From Planctomycetota bacterium (lineage in GTDB: Bacteria > Planctomycetota > Planctomycetia > Pirellulales > UBA1268): a DNA stretch of 39,616 nucleotides. A program made the position numbers and the translations under genes. The stretch is taken from contig VGZO01000040.1 of the NCBI GenBank assembly GCA_016872555.1, positions 1 through 39,616 on the forward strand, read 5' to 3'. Below, piece by piece: positions 15,884-24,721 of the stretch (the first letter of the stretch is position 1; every line of letters begins with the position of its first letter). The notes beneath the pieces are model-generated. The model was not told where the DNA came from. It worked only from the letters and a program-made list of their open reading frames with translations, and did not search any database.

Positions 15884-17167
15884 GTGCGTGTTCCCCGCCC
15901 CACCGCCGAGCCGCGCGCCGTCGTCGTCGTCGGCGCCAGCGCCCGGGCCTGGGCGGCATCGGCGGTGCGCGGCGGCTGGCGCGTGCATACGGTCGACCTG
16001 TTCGCCGACGGCGATCTGATCGCGCTTGCGGCATCGGCGACGCGCCTTGGAGAGGGTTATCCCACCGCGCTGCCGGCTGCCGTCGGCCGGCTGCCCGCCG
16101 GACCGCTGACCTACACCGGCGCCCTCGAGAACCATCCCGGCGTACTGGCGGCGCTGGCGCTCGACCGGCCCTTGGCGGGCGTGCCACCGGAGGCACTGGC
16201 AGCCGTCCGCACCCCGGCCGGTCTGGCACGCCTGGCGCGGGCGGCGCGGATGACGTTCCCTGCCACCCGCGCGAGCGCCCGTGGGTTGCCGCGCGACGGC
16301 AGTTGGCTGATCAAGCCGCTCCACGGCGCCGGTGGCGCGGGCATCGAGCCGTGGACCGGCCCCACGACCGCGCGGCCCGGCCCCGACTGCTGGCAGCGCA
16401 GGGTCGCGGGACGGGCCTGGGGGGCGACGTACCTGATCGCCCCGGCGGGACCGCGGTTGGTGGGCGTCGCCCGCCAGCTGCTCGGCCCCGCGCGGCGTGG
16501 CGCGGCGTCGTTCGCCTGGTGTGCCGGGGTCACGCGGCCGCCGCGCCATCTCCCCGGCGCGGTCCACACGGCGCTGGTCCGCCTCGGCGAGGCCCTGTGG
16601 AGGCGCGACGGCCTCCGCGGCATGATCGGCGTCGATTTCCTCGTCACGCCGGCCGGCGCACCGGTGCTGATCGAGATCAACCCGCGCCCCACGGCATCGG
16701 CCGAGCTCCACGAGCGCCACGACGGCCGGTCGCTCGCCGCCGCGCACCTGGAGTGCTTCGGCTACCCGGACGCCGGCCGCGCGACGCCACCCGAAGCGCT
16801 CCCCGGGGCGTGGGCCAAGGCGTTGGTCCGCACCCCCGCGCCCTGCCGGGCCGACGACCGGCTCGTCGACCGCGTCACGGCGCTCTCGGCGCGTTGGACT
16901 CGGCTCGACGGCGGCTGGCCGGCGCTGGCAGACATCCCCACCGCGGGGGCGGTGCTTCCGGACCACGGTCCGCTGCTGAGCGTGTTCGCCCACGGCCGGC
17001 ACGCGACGGCCGCCACGCGGGCCCTCGCGGCCCGGAGGAACGCGGTCGACGAACTCCTTCGCGACTGGCTCAGGCAGCGCGCCGCGGCACGGCCTCGACG
17101 ACCGCTCCGGAAGACAGGTACTGCATCAGGTACGCGTCCTCGGTCGAGTCCTGGTAGAAGTCCTTGA
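15884..17167 (+). CDS. ATP-grasp protein (H4MPT cluster ORFY-type)
   Basis: This protein of about 427 residues has an N-terminal Rossmann-like strand VVVVGASARAWAASAVRGGW. A TPAGLARLARAARMTFPATR stretch leads into the ATP-grasp core, with WLIKPLHGAGGAGIEPW as the ATP-binding loop. The metal-binding end is GMIGVDFLVTPAGAPVLIEINPRPTASAELHER. ORFY of bacterial H4MPT clusters is an ATP-grasp protein of this kind, and it sits divergent to fae, so a ligase step in cofactor synthesis is likely; the substrate is unknown. No ATG is near; the GTG at 15884 precedes the first conserved strand but lacks a clear ribosome binding site. Its last 98 bp overlap rimI on the other strand. Confidence 0.82.
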   Translation: MRVPRPTAEPRAVVVVGASARAWAASAVRGGWRVHTVDLFADGDLIALAASATRLGEGYPTALPAAVGRLPAGPLTYTGALENHPGVLAALALDRPLAGVPPEALAAVRTPAGLARLARAARMTFPATRASARGLPRDGSWLIKPLHGAGGAGIEPWTGPTTARPGPDCWQRRVAGRAWGATYLIAPAGPRLVGVARQLLGPARRGAASFAWCAGVTRPPRHLPGAVHTALVRLGEALWRRDGLRGMIGVDFLVTPAGAPVLIEINPRPTASAELHERHDGRSLAAAHLECFGYPDAGRATPPEALPGAWAKALVRTPAPCRADDRLVDRVTALSARWTRLDGGWPALADIPTAGAVLPDHGPLLSVFAHGRHATAATRALAARRNAVDELLRDWLRQRAAARPRRPLRKTGTASGTRPRSSPGRSP

Positions 17168-17573
17168 GGACCGCGATCGCCCGGTAGCCGAGCGAGCGGA
17201 AGAACAGCTGCGCGGGGAGATTGCGCTCGCGGACCTCGAGGAGGATCCGGTCGCGACGGTCCGGGGCGAGTTTGGCCGCCAATCGATCGAGCAGCAGCGT
17301 CCCCACGCCGAGCCGCCGGTGCGAGCGCCGGACGGCGAGATTGACGAGGTGGAGCCGGGAGCGGTGCAGCTCGTAGATCATGAACGCCACCACCGACTCG
17401 GCCATCTCCGCGACCATGCCGATGCAGTTGCGCTGGCGGAGGCAGCGGATGAAGTCGTCCTCGCTCCACGGGAACTCGAACGCCTCGTGTTCGATGTCGA
17501 GCACCTCGACGAGGTCGCGGCGGATCATCCACCGCACGTGCACCGCCGGCCGGGCCATTTCGACTTTCGTCAC
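17070..17573 (-). CDS. rimI: GNAT N-acetyltransferase, RimI type
   Basis: This 167-residue protein has the RimI pattern: RRDLVEVLDIEHEAFEFPWSED at the start, VAFMIYEL, LVNLAVRRSHRRLGVGTLLL with the acetyl-CoA-binding R-R-x-G-x-G, LEVRERNLPAQLFFRSLGY and the C-terminal AVLKDFYQDSTEDAYLM. RimI acetylates the N terminus of ribosomal protein S18 in E. coli. The GTG at 17573 was chosen because a GGGAG lies 9 nt upstream; an ATG at 17558 is the alternative. Its 3' end overlaps the convergent ATP-grasp gene by 98 bp. Confidence 0.88.
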   Translation of the reverse strand: MTKVEMARPAVHVRWMIRRDLVEVLDIEHEAFEFPWSEDDFIRCLRQRNCIGMVAEMAESVVAFMIYELHRSRLHLVNLAVRRSHRRLGVGTLLLDRLAAKLAPDRRDRILLEVRERNLPAQLFFRSLGYRAIAVLKDFYQDSTEDAYLMQYLSSGAVVEAVPRRAA

Positions 17574-17864
17574 GTCTGCTCGCTCCCGAGTGGCACGCCG
17601 CGCCGGGCCCTGGATCCCGTCCGCCGCGGGGGCGGCACCGTAGCAACGTGACGCCGCACCTCCAAGACGGTTCCGCCGCGGAGGTTTGCGGCTTTCCACC
17701 GTCCCCGGCTCGCCATCCTGCGGCGCTTGCCGCGCCGCGGCGGCTCCGTGGCGCGGCGGGCGCCGCACCACGATCCACCTTGACCGGCGGCGCCGGCATT
17801 CCTAGCCTCCCGCCCCGCCGGTTTTCCGGCACGTGCCCGACCTTCCCAGCGAGTGCGGTGAACG

Positions 17865-19550
17865 ATGGCGATCTCCCGTTCCCGGGCTGCGACCGCATGG
17901 TGCCTGACCGCCCTCGTCACGGCGCCGGGCTGCGCCGGCCCCGCGATCCGCAGCCAGAGCCCGGAAGTCGAGGCCCTGGTGACCCTCGACGCCGACACCA
18001 AGCTCGTCGGCGACTACACCACCCCGTACGGCACCGGACCGCTGCGCGTCGAACATGCGGCGCTCGTGACCGGCCTGGCGGGCACCGGCGGCGATCCCCC
18101 GCCGAGCAGCCAGCGGCAGATGCTCCTCGCCGACATGCAGGCGCGCGGCGTCGACGATCCGCAGACGCTCCTCGCCTCGCCGGCAACGTCGCTGGTCTGG
18201 GTGCGCGGCTACCTGCCGCCGGGCGTGCGCAAAGGGGACCGGTTCGACGTCTCCGTCGAGGTGCCCCCCGACAACGGCACCTCGAGCCTTGCCAACGGCT
18301 GGCTGATGGAGACGCGGCTCACCGAGATGGCGGTGCTCGGCAACCGGATCCGTGACGGCCGCGTCCTCGGTCTCGCCGAGGGCCCGCTGCTCGTCGACCC
18401 GGTCTCGGGCGGGACGCTCGATCCCCTCTCCCGGCTCCGCGCCCGCGTCCCCGGGGGCGGCGTGTCGACCACCAACCGCACGATCGGCCTGGCGATCACA
18501 CCGGAGCACCGCTCGGTAGCCCTCTCGAAGCGCGTCGGCGACGCGATCAACAAGCGCTTCCACGCGGTCATCAAGGGGACGAAGCGCGGCGTGGCGACGC
18601 CGAAGACCGACCGGTTCATCGAACTCGAAGTGCCACCGGCCTACGCCCGCAGCCTGGCGCACTACATCCGCGTCGTCCGCTGCGTGGCGGTGGTCGAACC
18701 CCCCGCCGGCCGCCACGCGCGGCTCGAGCTCCTCGCCCGGCAGCTCGACGACCCGGTGACGGCGCCGAGCGCGGCGATCCGCCTCGAGGCGGTGGGGCGC
18801 GACGCCGTGCCGATCCTCACCGCCGCCCTCGACTCGACCGATGCCGAGATCCGCTTCGTCGCCGCCGAGGCACTCGCCTACCTCGGTGAGTCGTCCGCCG
18901 CGCCCCACCTCGCCGAAGCCGCGGCGACGCTGCGCAGCGCCCGCCCTGCGGCGCTCGCCGCGCTGGCCGTGCTCGACGACGCCAACGGCATCGACGCCCT
19001 CCAGTCGCTCCTCGACAGCCCCAGCGCCGAGACGCGCTACGGAGCGTTCCGCGCCCTGTCGCACCTCGATCCCTCGCTGCCGATCGTCCGCGGCGAGCGG
19101 CTCGGCGACGCCTGCACCATCCACGTCGTCGACGTCGACGGCCCGCCGCTCGTCCACCTCACGCGCAGCCATCGCCCCGAGCTCGTCCTGTTCGGCACCC
19201 GTCATCCGCTCGGCGACGGCCTCCGCGCCGAAGCCGGCGGTTCGATCGTGGTCGTCGTCGCCGACGGCCAGGCGACGGTGAGCCGGTTCCTCCCCGGTGC
19301 CGAGGATCGCGTCGTCACGGTGGCGCCGAAGGTGGCCGACGTCGCCCGCTCGATCGTCGCCGTCGGGGGCACCTATCCCGACGTCGTGCAGTTCATCCAG
19401 CAAGCCTCCTCGAGCCGGAGCCTCGCCAGCCGACTGGCGTTCGACGCCCTGCCGGCCGAAGGCGATGGCCGCCTCTCGATCCACGACGAGGTCTCGACAC
19501 GCGAGCGCGACGACGAGGTCGACACCGTCGCCGTTAGCGACGAGTCGTGA
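17865..19550 (+). CDS. FlgI-like (P-ring) domain protein with HEAT repeats, likely lipoprotein
   Basis: This 561-residue protein begins with a short signal sequence and a lipobox-like Cys (TAPGC, Cys23), so it is probably an exported lipoprotein. Residues about 55-265 resemble flagellar P-ring protein FlgI: VTGLAGTGGD, a LLADMQARGV segment, WVRGYLPPGVRKGDRFDVSVEVP, then LMETRL and VLGLAEGPLLV. Residues about 285-400 hold HEAT/PBS-type repeats (RFVAAEALAYLGESSAAPHL, and LLDSPSAETRYGAFRALSHL). The C-terminal part is unassigned. No flagellar genes are nearby, so this is not assumed to be a true P ring. The ATG at 17865 has GGTGA just upstream. It is followed by smc after 16 bp. Confidence 0.75.
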   Translation: MAISRSRAATAWCLTALVTAPGCAGPAIRSQSPEVEALVTLDADTKLVGDYTTPYGTGPLRVEHAALVTGLAGTGGDPPPSSQRQMLLADMQARGVDDPQTLLASPATSLVWVRGYLPPGVRKGDRFDVSVEVPPDNGTSSLANGWLMETRLTEMAVLGNRIRDGRVLGLAEGPLLVDPVSGGTLDPLSRLRARVPGGGVSTTNRTIGLAITPEHRSVALSKRVGDAINKRFHAVIKGTKRGVATPKTDRFIELEVPPAYARSLAHYIRVVRCVAVVEPPAGRHARLELLARQLDDPVTAPSAAIRLEAVGRDAVPILTAALDSTDAEIRFVAAEALAYLGESSAAPHLAEAAATLRSARPAALAALAVLDDANGIDALQSLLDSPSAETRYGAFRALSHLDPSLPIVRGERLGDACTIHVVDVDGPPLVHLTRSHRPELVLFGTRHPLGDGLRAEAGGSIVVVVADGQATVSRFLPGAEDRVVTVAPKVADVARSIVAVGGTYPDVVQFIQQASSSRSLASRLAFDALPAEGDGRLSIHDEVSTRERDDEVDTVAVSDES

Positions 19551-19566
19551 CCGGCGGGCCCGACCC

Positions 19567-22500
19567 ATGACCAGGCTGACGGCGCTGGAACTGGCGGGCT
19601 TCAAGAGCTTCGCCGACCGCACGCGCTTCGAGTTCCCCCCCGGGATCACCGCGGTCGTCGGACCGAACGGTTCGGGGAAATCGAATGTCGTCGACGCGCT
19701 GAAGTGGGTGCTCGGCGAGCAGTCGGTCCGCAGCCTCCGTGGCCGCGACATGACCGACGTGATCTTCGCCGGCTCGGCCGGGCGCAGGCCGCTCAACGCC
19801 GCCGAGGTGACGCTGTCGTTCGACAACGCCGCCCGGGCGCTGGCCGTCGACGCCGCCGAGGTCCGGATCACGCGCCGCGTCTACCGCAGCGGCGAGGGGG
19901 AATACCTCATCAACGGCGAGGCCGCGCGGTTGCGCGACATCCGCGAGCTGTTCAGCGGCACTGGGGCAGCCACCGAGGCCTACAGCGTGATCGAGCAGGG
20001 GCGCGTCGACGCGCTCCTCGTCGCCTCCGGCCGCGACCGCCGCGCCGTCTTCGAGGAGGCGGCGGGGATCACGCGGTTCCGCGCCCGCCGGACGGAGGCA
20101 CTCCGACGGTTGGAGCGGACCGAACAGAACCGGCAACGTCTCGCCGACATCGTCGGCGAGCTCACCGCACGGCTCCAGACGGTGCGCACCCAAGCCGCCC
20201 GGGCGCGGACCTACCGCGACTCCAGCGCGCGGCTGCGGGCACTGCGGCTCTCGGCCGCGCGCCGCGACCTCGCCGCCGTCGCCACCGATGCCGAGACCGT
20301 GGCGGCGCGGATCACCGCGGCCTGCGCCGCGGCAGCCGCGGCGCAGGCCGCCGCCGACGCGGCGACGACCGCCGCGGCCGCGCTCGAGGACGAGCTGCTC
20401 TGCTCCGGGCCACTCCTCGACGAGCTCCGTGCCGAGGCACGGGGGCACGACCTCGCCGCCGCCACGGTTGCGGCGACCCTCGACGCCCTCCGCCGCCAGC
20501 GCGTTGCCGCGGACCACGAGTCTCGTGCGTTGGCCAGTGACCTGGCCGCCGCCGGCCGGCGCTCCGCCGGCGCCCGCACCGCCGCCGACCAGGCCGCCGC
20601 CGCCGTCGACGACGCCCTCCGCGACGAAGCCAGACTGGCCGCGGCCCTGGCCGACATGGAGCGCTCCGCCGCCGGAGGCCAGCAGCAGGCCACCGACCTC
20701 CGCACGAGCCTCGGGGCGCTCGCCGCGCGGGCGGAGTCGCTGGCACGTGAGCGGCTCCGGATCGTCGCCGACGGGCGTCGCGCCACCGACCGGGCCGACG
20801 CGGCGCGGTCGGTCCTCGTGGCGGCGCGGACGCGCGCCGAGGCGCTCCGTGGCCGACGCGCCGACACCGAACGGGCGCTGGCGACCCTCGACGGAGCGGT
20901 CACGGCCCTCGGTGACCGCGTCGCCGCCGCCACGACCGCCCTGGCGACGGCGGAGCGCGACAGCCTGGCGCGGAGCGAGGCGGTGGCCACCGCCGACCGC
21001 GACCTCGCCGCCTGGGAAACGACGCTCGGCGCCTGCCGCGAGCGCGTCGCCGTCCTCGGCGAATTGACGGCACGGCACGAGGGTGTCGCCGACGCGGTCC
21101 GCGAAGTGCTCGCCCTTCCGGGCGGCGGTGCGCTGCCGGACGCGACCGGCCTGCTCGCCGACACGCTCGACGTGCCGCTCGAGTGGGCGGCGCTGGTCGA
21201 TGTCGCCCTCGGGCCACTCCGTCACGGGATCGCCGTCGCGCCCGGCGTCGAGGCCTCCGCGGCGCTGGCAGCGTGGCTGGAAACGCCGGCGGGCCGATCG
21301 GCGCTCTCGGCCGGCGGCCGGGTGACGATCGTCGCCCCCGACCTCCTCCCGGCACCGGAAACCTGGGCGCCCGACGACACCGCAGGCGTCGTCGGCCGGC
21401 TCGACCGACTCGTCGCCGCCGACGGCCGCGACGATGACCGTGCCGCCCGGATCCTCGGCCATGTGTGGGTCGTCGACGATCTCATCGCCGCCCGGCGTTG
21501 CCTCACCGGGGCACCCGCCGGCACGATCGCCCTCACGCGCCGGGGGGAGGCGATCACCGGGCGCGCAGTGGCCGAGGTCGGCGACCAGGCTGCGGCGGTC
21601 GGGTTGGTGGCCCGCCGCGCCGAGCTCCGCGCGGCCCGGCTCCGGGCCGACGAATTGCTCGAGGCTGTCGGACGCGCCCGCGAGGCGCGCGACGAGGCCG
21701 CCGCGGCGGCCCGGGCGGCCGAGCAGTCGGCCCGGCTCGCCCGGACCCGCCGGGATCAGGCCGCGGCGGAGCTTGCCGATTGCCGGCTCGAGCGCGACCG
21801 GCGAGCGCACGACGCCGCCCGGGCGGATGACGAATGCACCGCCGCCGCGGCCGCAGTGGCGGCCGCCGAGCGGGACCTCGTCGCCTGTACCGAGGCGGAG
21901 CGTCTCGCGGCGGCCGACCTCGAGGCACACGGCCGCCTCGAAGCCGAGGCGGCCCACGAAGCGGAGCGGACCGCGGCCGAGCTGGCGGCCCTCGATCGCA
22001 CCCGCGGCAGCGTGGCCGAAGCGCTGGCCAGCCTCCGCGCCTCCAGGGACGCGGCCACCGAGCGCGTCGCTGCAGCCCGGACGGCCGCGGCCGGCGCCCA
22101 GGCAGAGGCCATGCGGCTCGCCGACGAACGTGGCGCCCTCGCCACCCGGTGGAGCGCCGCCGCCACCCGCCACGCCGAGCTCGAGGGGGAGGAGCTCTCG
22201 ACCGGCCAGGCGCTGGCCGCCGCGGCCCGGAGCGCCGAAGATGCCGCCCGCGCGGTGCGCACCGCCGCCGACCGTCGCGATGCCGATCTCGACACCCGTA
22301 GCCGCCTGGCGGCCACGGCTGCCGCCGAACGGGAACGCCTCGCCACCCTCCAAGCCGCCCTCCACGGCCATGAGCTCGAGGCGGGGGAGCTGCGCCACCG
22401 ACGTGAGCGGATCCTCGAACGCGTCCGCGAGGACTACGGCATCGATCCGCTCGACGCGGAACCGGATGCCGATGCCGACGCCGTCGCCGATCGCGTCGCC

Positions 22501-23169
22501 CTCGACGCCGAGATCGAACAGCTGCGCCGCCGGCTCGCGGCGATGGGTTCGGTCAACATGGAGGCGTTGGCGGAGGCCGACGCCCTGGCGGAGCGGCTCG
22601 CCACGCTCGATGGCCAACTCGCCGACCTGACGCGGGCGCGGCAGGCCATCGAGCAGCTGATCGGCCGGATCGACGAGGAGAGCCGTCGGCTCCTCGGCGA
22701 GACGATCGAGACGGTCCGGGGCCACTTCCGCGACCTGTTCACGAGGTTGTTCGGGGGCGGGCAGGCCGACATCGTCCTCGACCCCGCGCTCGATCTCCTC
22801 GAGACGTCGGTCGAGATCGTCGCCCGGCCGCCGGGCAAGGAGCCGCGCGGCATCGGCCTGCTGTCAGGCGGTGAGAAGACGATGACCTGCGTCGCCCTGC
22901 TGCTGGCGATCTTCCGCTCGCATCCGAGCCCGTTCTGCGTCCTCGACGAGGTCGACGCCGCCCTCGACGAGGCCAACGTCGACCGGTTCACCGCCGCCCT
23001 CGGCGGTTTCCGCGACACCCAGTTCATCGTCGTCACCCATTCAAAGAAGACGATGGCCGCCGCCGGCACGCTGTACGGCGTGACGATGGAGGAGTCAGGG
23101 GTCTCGAAACGGGTCGCGGTGCACCTCGAACGCCGGGCCGCGGAATCACGCCCCCGGGCCGCCGCCTGA
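19567..23169 (+). CDS. smc: Chromosome segregation protein SMC
   Basis: This 1200-residue protein has the complete SMC plan. The N-terminal head has LELAGFKSFADRTRF and Walker A GPNGSGKS (32-39). Two long Ala/Arg/Glu-rich coiled-coil arms follow. A hinge is near residues 500-650, with GVADAVREVL and TLDVPLEWAALVDVALG. The C-terminal head has LLSGGEKTM and Walker B PFCVLDEVDAALDEANV. SMC dimers organise and segregate the chromosome with ScpAB. The ATG at 19567 begins MTRLTALELAGFKSF, as expected. The coiled-coil arms are unusually rich in Ala and Arg, which follows from the high GC content. It is probably co-transcribed with the FlgI/HEAT gene. Confidence 0.97.
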   Translation: MTRLTALELAGFKSFADRTRFEFPPGITAVVGPNGSGKSNVVDALKWVLGEQSVRSLRGRDMTDVIFAGSAGRRPLNAAEVTLSFDNAARALAVDAAEVRITRRVYRSGEGEYLINGEAARLRDIRELFSGTGAATEAYSVIEQGRVDALLVASGRDRRAVFEEAAGITRFRARRTEALRRLERTEQNRQRLADIVGELTARLQTVRTQAARARTYRDSSARLRALRLSAARRDLAAVATDAETVAARITAACAAAAAAQAAADAATTAAAALEDELLCSGPLLDELRAEARGHDLAAATVAATLDALRRQRVAADHESRALASDLAAAGRRSAGARTAADQAAAAVDDALRDEARLAAALADMERSAAGGQQQATDLRTSLGALAARAESLARERLRIVADGRRATDRADAARSVLVAARTRAEALRGRRADTERALATLDGAVTALGDRVAAATTALATAERDSLARSEAVATADRDLAAWETTLGACRERVAVLGELTARHEGVADAVREVLALPGGGALPDATGLLADTLDVPLEWAALVDVALGPLRHGIAVAPGVEASAALAAWLETPAGRSALSAGGRVTIVAPDLLPAPETWAPDDTAGVVGRLDRLVAADGRDDDRAARILGHVWVVDDLIAARRCLTGAPAGTIALTRRGEAITGRAVAEVGDQAAAVGLVARRAELRAARLRADELLEAVGRAREARDEAAAAARAAEQSARLARTRRDQAAAELADCRLERDRRAHDAARADDECTAAAAAVAAAERDLVACTEAERLAAADLEAHGRLEAEAAHEAERTAAELAALDRTRGSVAEALASLRASRDAATERVAAARTAAAGAQAEAMRLADERGALATRWSAAATRHAELEGEELSTGQALAAAARSAEDAARAVRTAADRRDADLDTRSRLAATAAAERERLATLQAALHGHELEAGELRHRRERILERVREDYGIDPLDAEPDADADAVADRVALDAEIEQLRRRLAAMGSVNMEALAEADALAERLATLDGQLADLTRARQAIEQLIGRIDEESRRLLGETIETVRGHFRDLFTRLFGGGQADIVLDPALDLLETSVEIVARPPGKEPRGIGLLSGGEKTMTCVALLLAIFRSHPSPFCVLDEVDAALDEANVDRFTAALGGFRDTQFIVVTHSKKTMAAAGTLYGVTMEESGVSKRVAVHLERRAAESRPRAAA

Positions 23170-23558
23170 CCTTCTCGCGCCGCCGGCACAGGCCGGTCAC
23201 CCGCTCCGACCGCTGCCGCCGCGAAGAACGGCTCAAGTCCCACCGCGGGACCATTCGATCTACACGGGTGGACGGTCAGACCGCGATCGGGTTCCGGAAC
23301 ACGGGATCCGATCGCCGGGATGAAGCAGGGGGGGACACCTGCGAGTCGTGGCATCCGCCGGGGACGCGAAGCGTCTCCCGGACGCGGTGTGCCCATTCCA
23401 GCCCCCCCGGCGTTCTCCCGCCGGCCCTCGTGGGGTGCGACGACGCGGTCGTTTCCACGCTGCAGGTTCCGCGTCGGGGGGGCTGTGTCCGCGCTCGTGA
23501 GAGTGGGGGCTGGCCAAACGCGTTCCGGACACGAACGATTCACATGGAGTGCACGGTA
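23170..23558. other. 389-bp gap between smc and the HTH-receiver gene
   Basis: No coding sequence is supported here. A stem GCGATCGG (23283-23290) / CCGATCGC (23308-23315) encloses a 10-bp palindrome GTTCCGGAAC and could be a terminator or binding site. The motif TTCCGGA-CACG recurs at 23292 and 23523, the second copy about 25 bp before the downstream Shine-Dalgarno. The downstream gene probably has its own promoter here, but I cannot place one with confidence. Confidence 0.4.
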
Positions 23559-24131
23559 ATGAAGGTTTTCACGACGGGCCAGGTCGCCAAAATCTGTAAA
23601 GTCGCCCCCCGTACGGTGAGCAAGTGGTTCGACTCGGGACGCCTCAAGGGCTACCGCATCCCCGGGTCACAGGACCGGCGGATCCCGCGGGAGTACCTGA
23701 TCCGGTTCCTCAAGGAACACGGCATGCCGCTGGGTGACCTCGAGGACGAGGCGATGGCCAAGGTCCTCCTCGTGGGTCAGGACCAGGTGCTCATCGAAAA
23801 CCTCAAGAAGCACCTTCCCGTGGAGCGCTCGTTCAAGATCCAGGTGGCCGCCAGCGGGTTCGAGGCCGGCATCCAGGCGGAGAGTTTCCATCCCGACTGC
23901 ATCGTCGTCGATTACTCGATCGGCCGCATCGACGCCCAGCAGATCTGCCAAAATCTTCGCCGCAATCCCGAGTACGCCGACACGATCGTGATCGCACTGC
24001 TGCCCGACGACGGCTCGCAGATCACGGTCGACAGGGCCCACGTCAACGAGAGCTTCAAGAAGCCGTTCGACGTCGCCCTCCTCGCCGAGCGCCTGCGGAC
24101 GCTGATCGGCGCCCGCAAGGAACTCGTCTGA
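23559..24131 (+). CDS. HTH (MerR/excisionase-type) plus receiver-like domain regulator
   Basis: This 190-residue protein starts with a MerR/excisionase-type winged helix (residues 1-52: FTTGQVAKICKVAPRTVSKWF, then LKGYRIPGSQDRRIPREYL). It continues into a receiver-like domain (about 68-185): KVLLVGQDQVLIENL, CIVVDYSIG with the phospho-acceptor Asp position, and SFKKPF with the conserved Lys-Pro. The acidic pocket after the first strand is reduced to one Asp, so phosphorylation is uncertain. Having the DNA-binding domain N-terminal and the receiver C-terminal reverses the usual response-regulator order. The ATG at 23559 was chosen for the GGAG 9 nt upstream. No histidine kinase gene is adjacent. 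Confidence 0.82.
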   Translation: MKVFTTGQVAKICKVAPRTVSKWFDSGRLKGYRIPGSQDRRIPREYLIRFLKEHGMPLGDLEDEAMAKVLLVGQDQVLIENLKKHLPVERSFKIQVAASGFEAGIQAESFHPDCIVVDYSIGRIDAQQICQNLRRNPEYADTIVIALLPDDGSQITVDRAHVNESFKKPFDVALLAERLRTLIGARKELV

Positions 24132-24235
24132 CGCGGCCCCCGCGCGACACGACTCCATGGCCTGCGGGCCGGTGCGCCAGCCGCACCGGCCCGCGGTGCT
24201 TTCCGGGGACCGCGCCGGCAGGTATCCTCGCCGCC

Positions 24236-24691
24236 ATGTCCGGCCACGGCATCCGCATGATCGACGTCGCCGCCAAGCCGGTGACGGAACGCCGTGCCCG
24301 GGCCAGTGCCCGGGTCCGCTGCCTCGCGACGACGGTCGAGCGGCTCCGCAGCGGCTCGCTCGACAAGGGCGACGCCCTCGCCGTCGCCCGGCTGGCCGGC
24401 GTGATGGCGGCGAAGCGCACCGCCGATGTCGTGCCGCTGTGCCATCCGCTCCCGCTCGACGCGGTCGAGGTGACCGTGCTCCTCCCGCCGCCGGGCGACG
24501 CCATGGTGACCATCGAGGCGGTCGTCCGGGCGACGGCACGGACGGGGGTGGAGATGGAGGCTCTGGTGGCGGCGACGGCCGCCGCACTGGCGTTGTACGA
24601 CTGCTGCAAGTCGATCGACCGCGGGATGGTGATCGAGCAGGTGCAGCTCGACGAGAAGGAGGGGGGCCGGAGCGGCGCGTGGCGCCGTTAG
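24236..24691 (+). CDS. moaC: Cyclic pyranopterin monophosphate synthase MoaC
   Basis: This 151-residue protein has MoaC motifs: MIDVAAKPVTERRARA near the start, DKGDALAVARLAGVMAAKRTADVVPLCHPLPL in the middle, RTGVEMEALVAATAAALALYDCCKSIDRGM and a C-terminal LDEKEGGRSG. MoaC converts the GTP-derived 3',8-cyclo intermediate (made by MoaA) to cyclic pyranopterin monophosphate, an early molybdenum cofactor step. A MoCo-dependent oxidoreductase is encoded 8 kb downstream. The ATG at 24236 is used. The gene ends 30 bp from the convergent nrdR. Confidence 0.95.
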   Translation: MSGHGIRMIDVAAKPVTERRARASARVRCLATTVERLRSGSLDKGDALAVARLAGVMAAKRTADVVPLCHPLPLDAVEVTVLLPPPGDAMVTIEAVVRATARTGVEMEALVAATAAALALYDCCKSIDRGMVIEQVQLDEKEGGRSGAWRR

Positions 24692-24721
24692 CCACCGCCC
24701 TCCTGAACCGTACCGCGCCGG

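Noticed and set aside
23559-24131. Phage or integrative-element excisionase
   Set aside because: The HTH is excisionase-like, but the receiver-like domain and lack of integrase, attachment repeats or phage genes argue for a chromosomal regulator.
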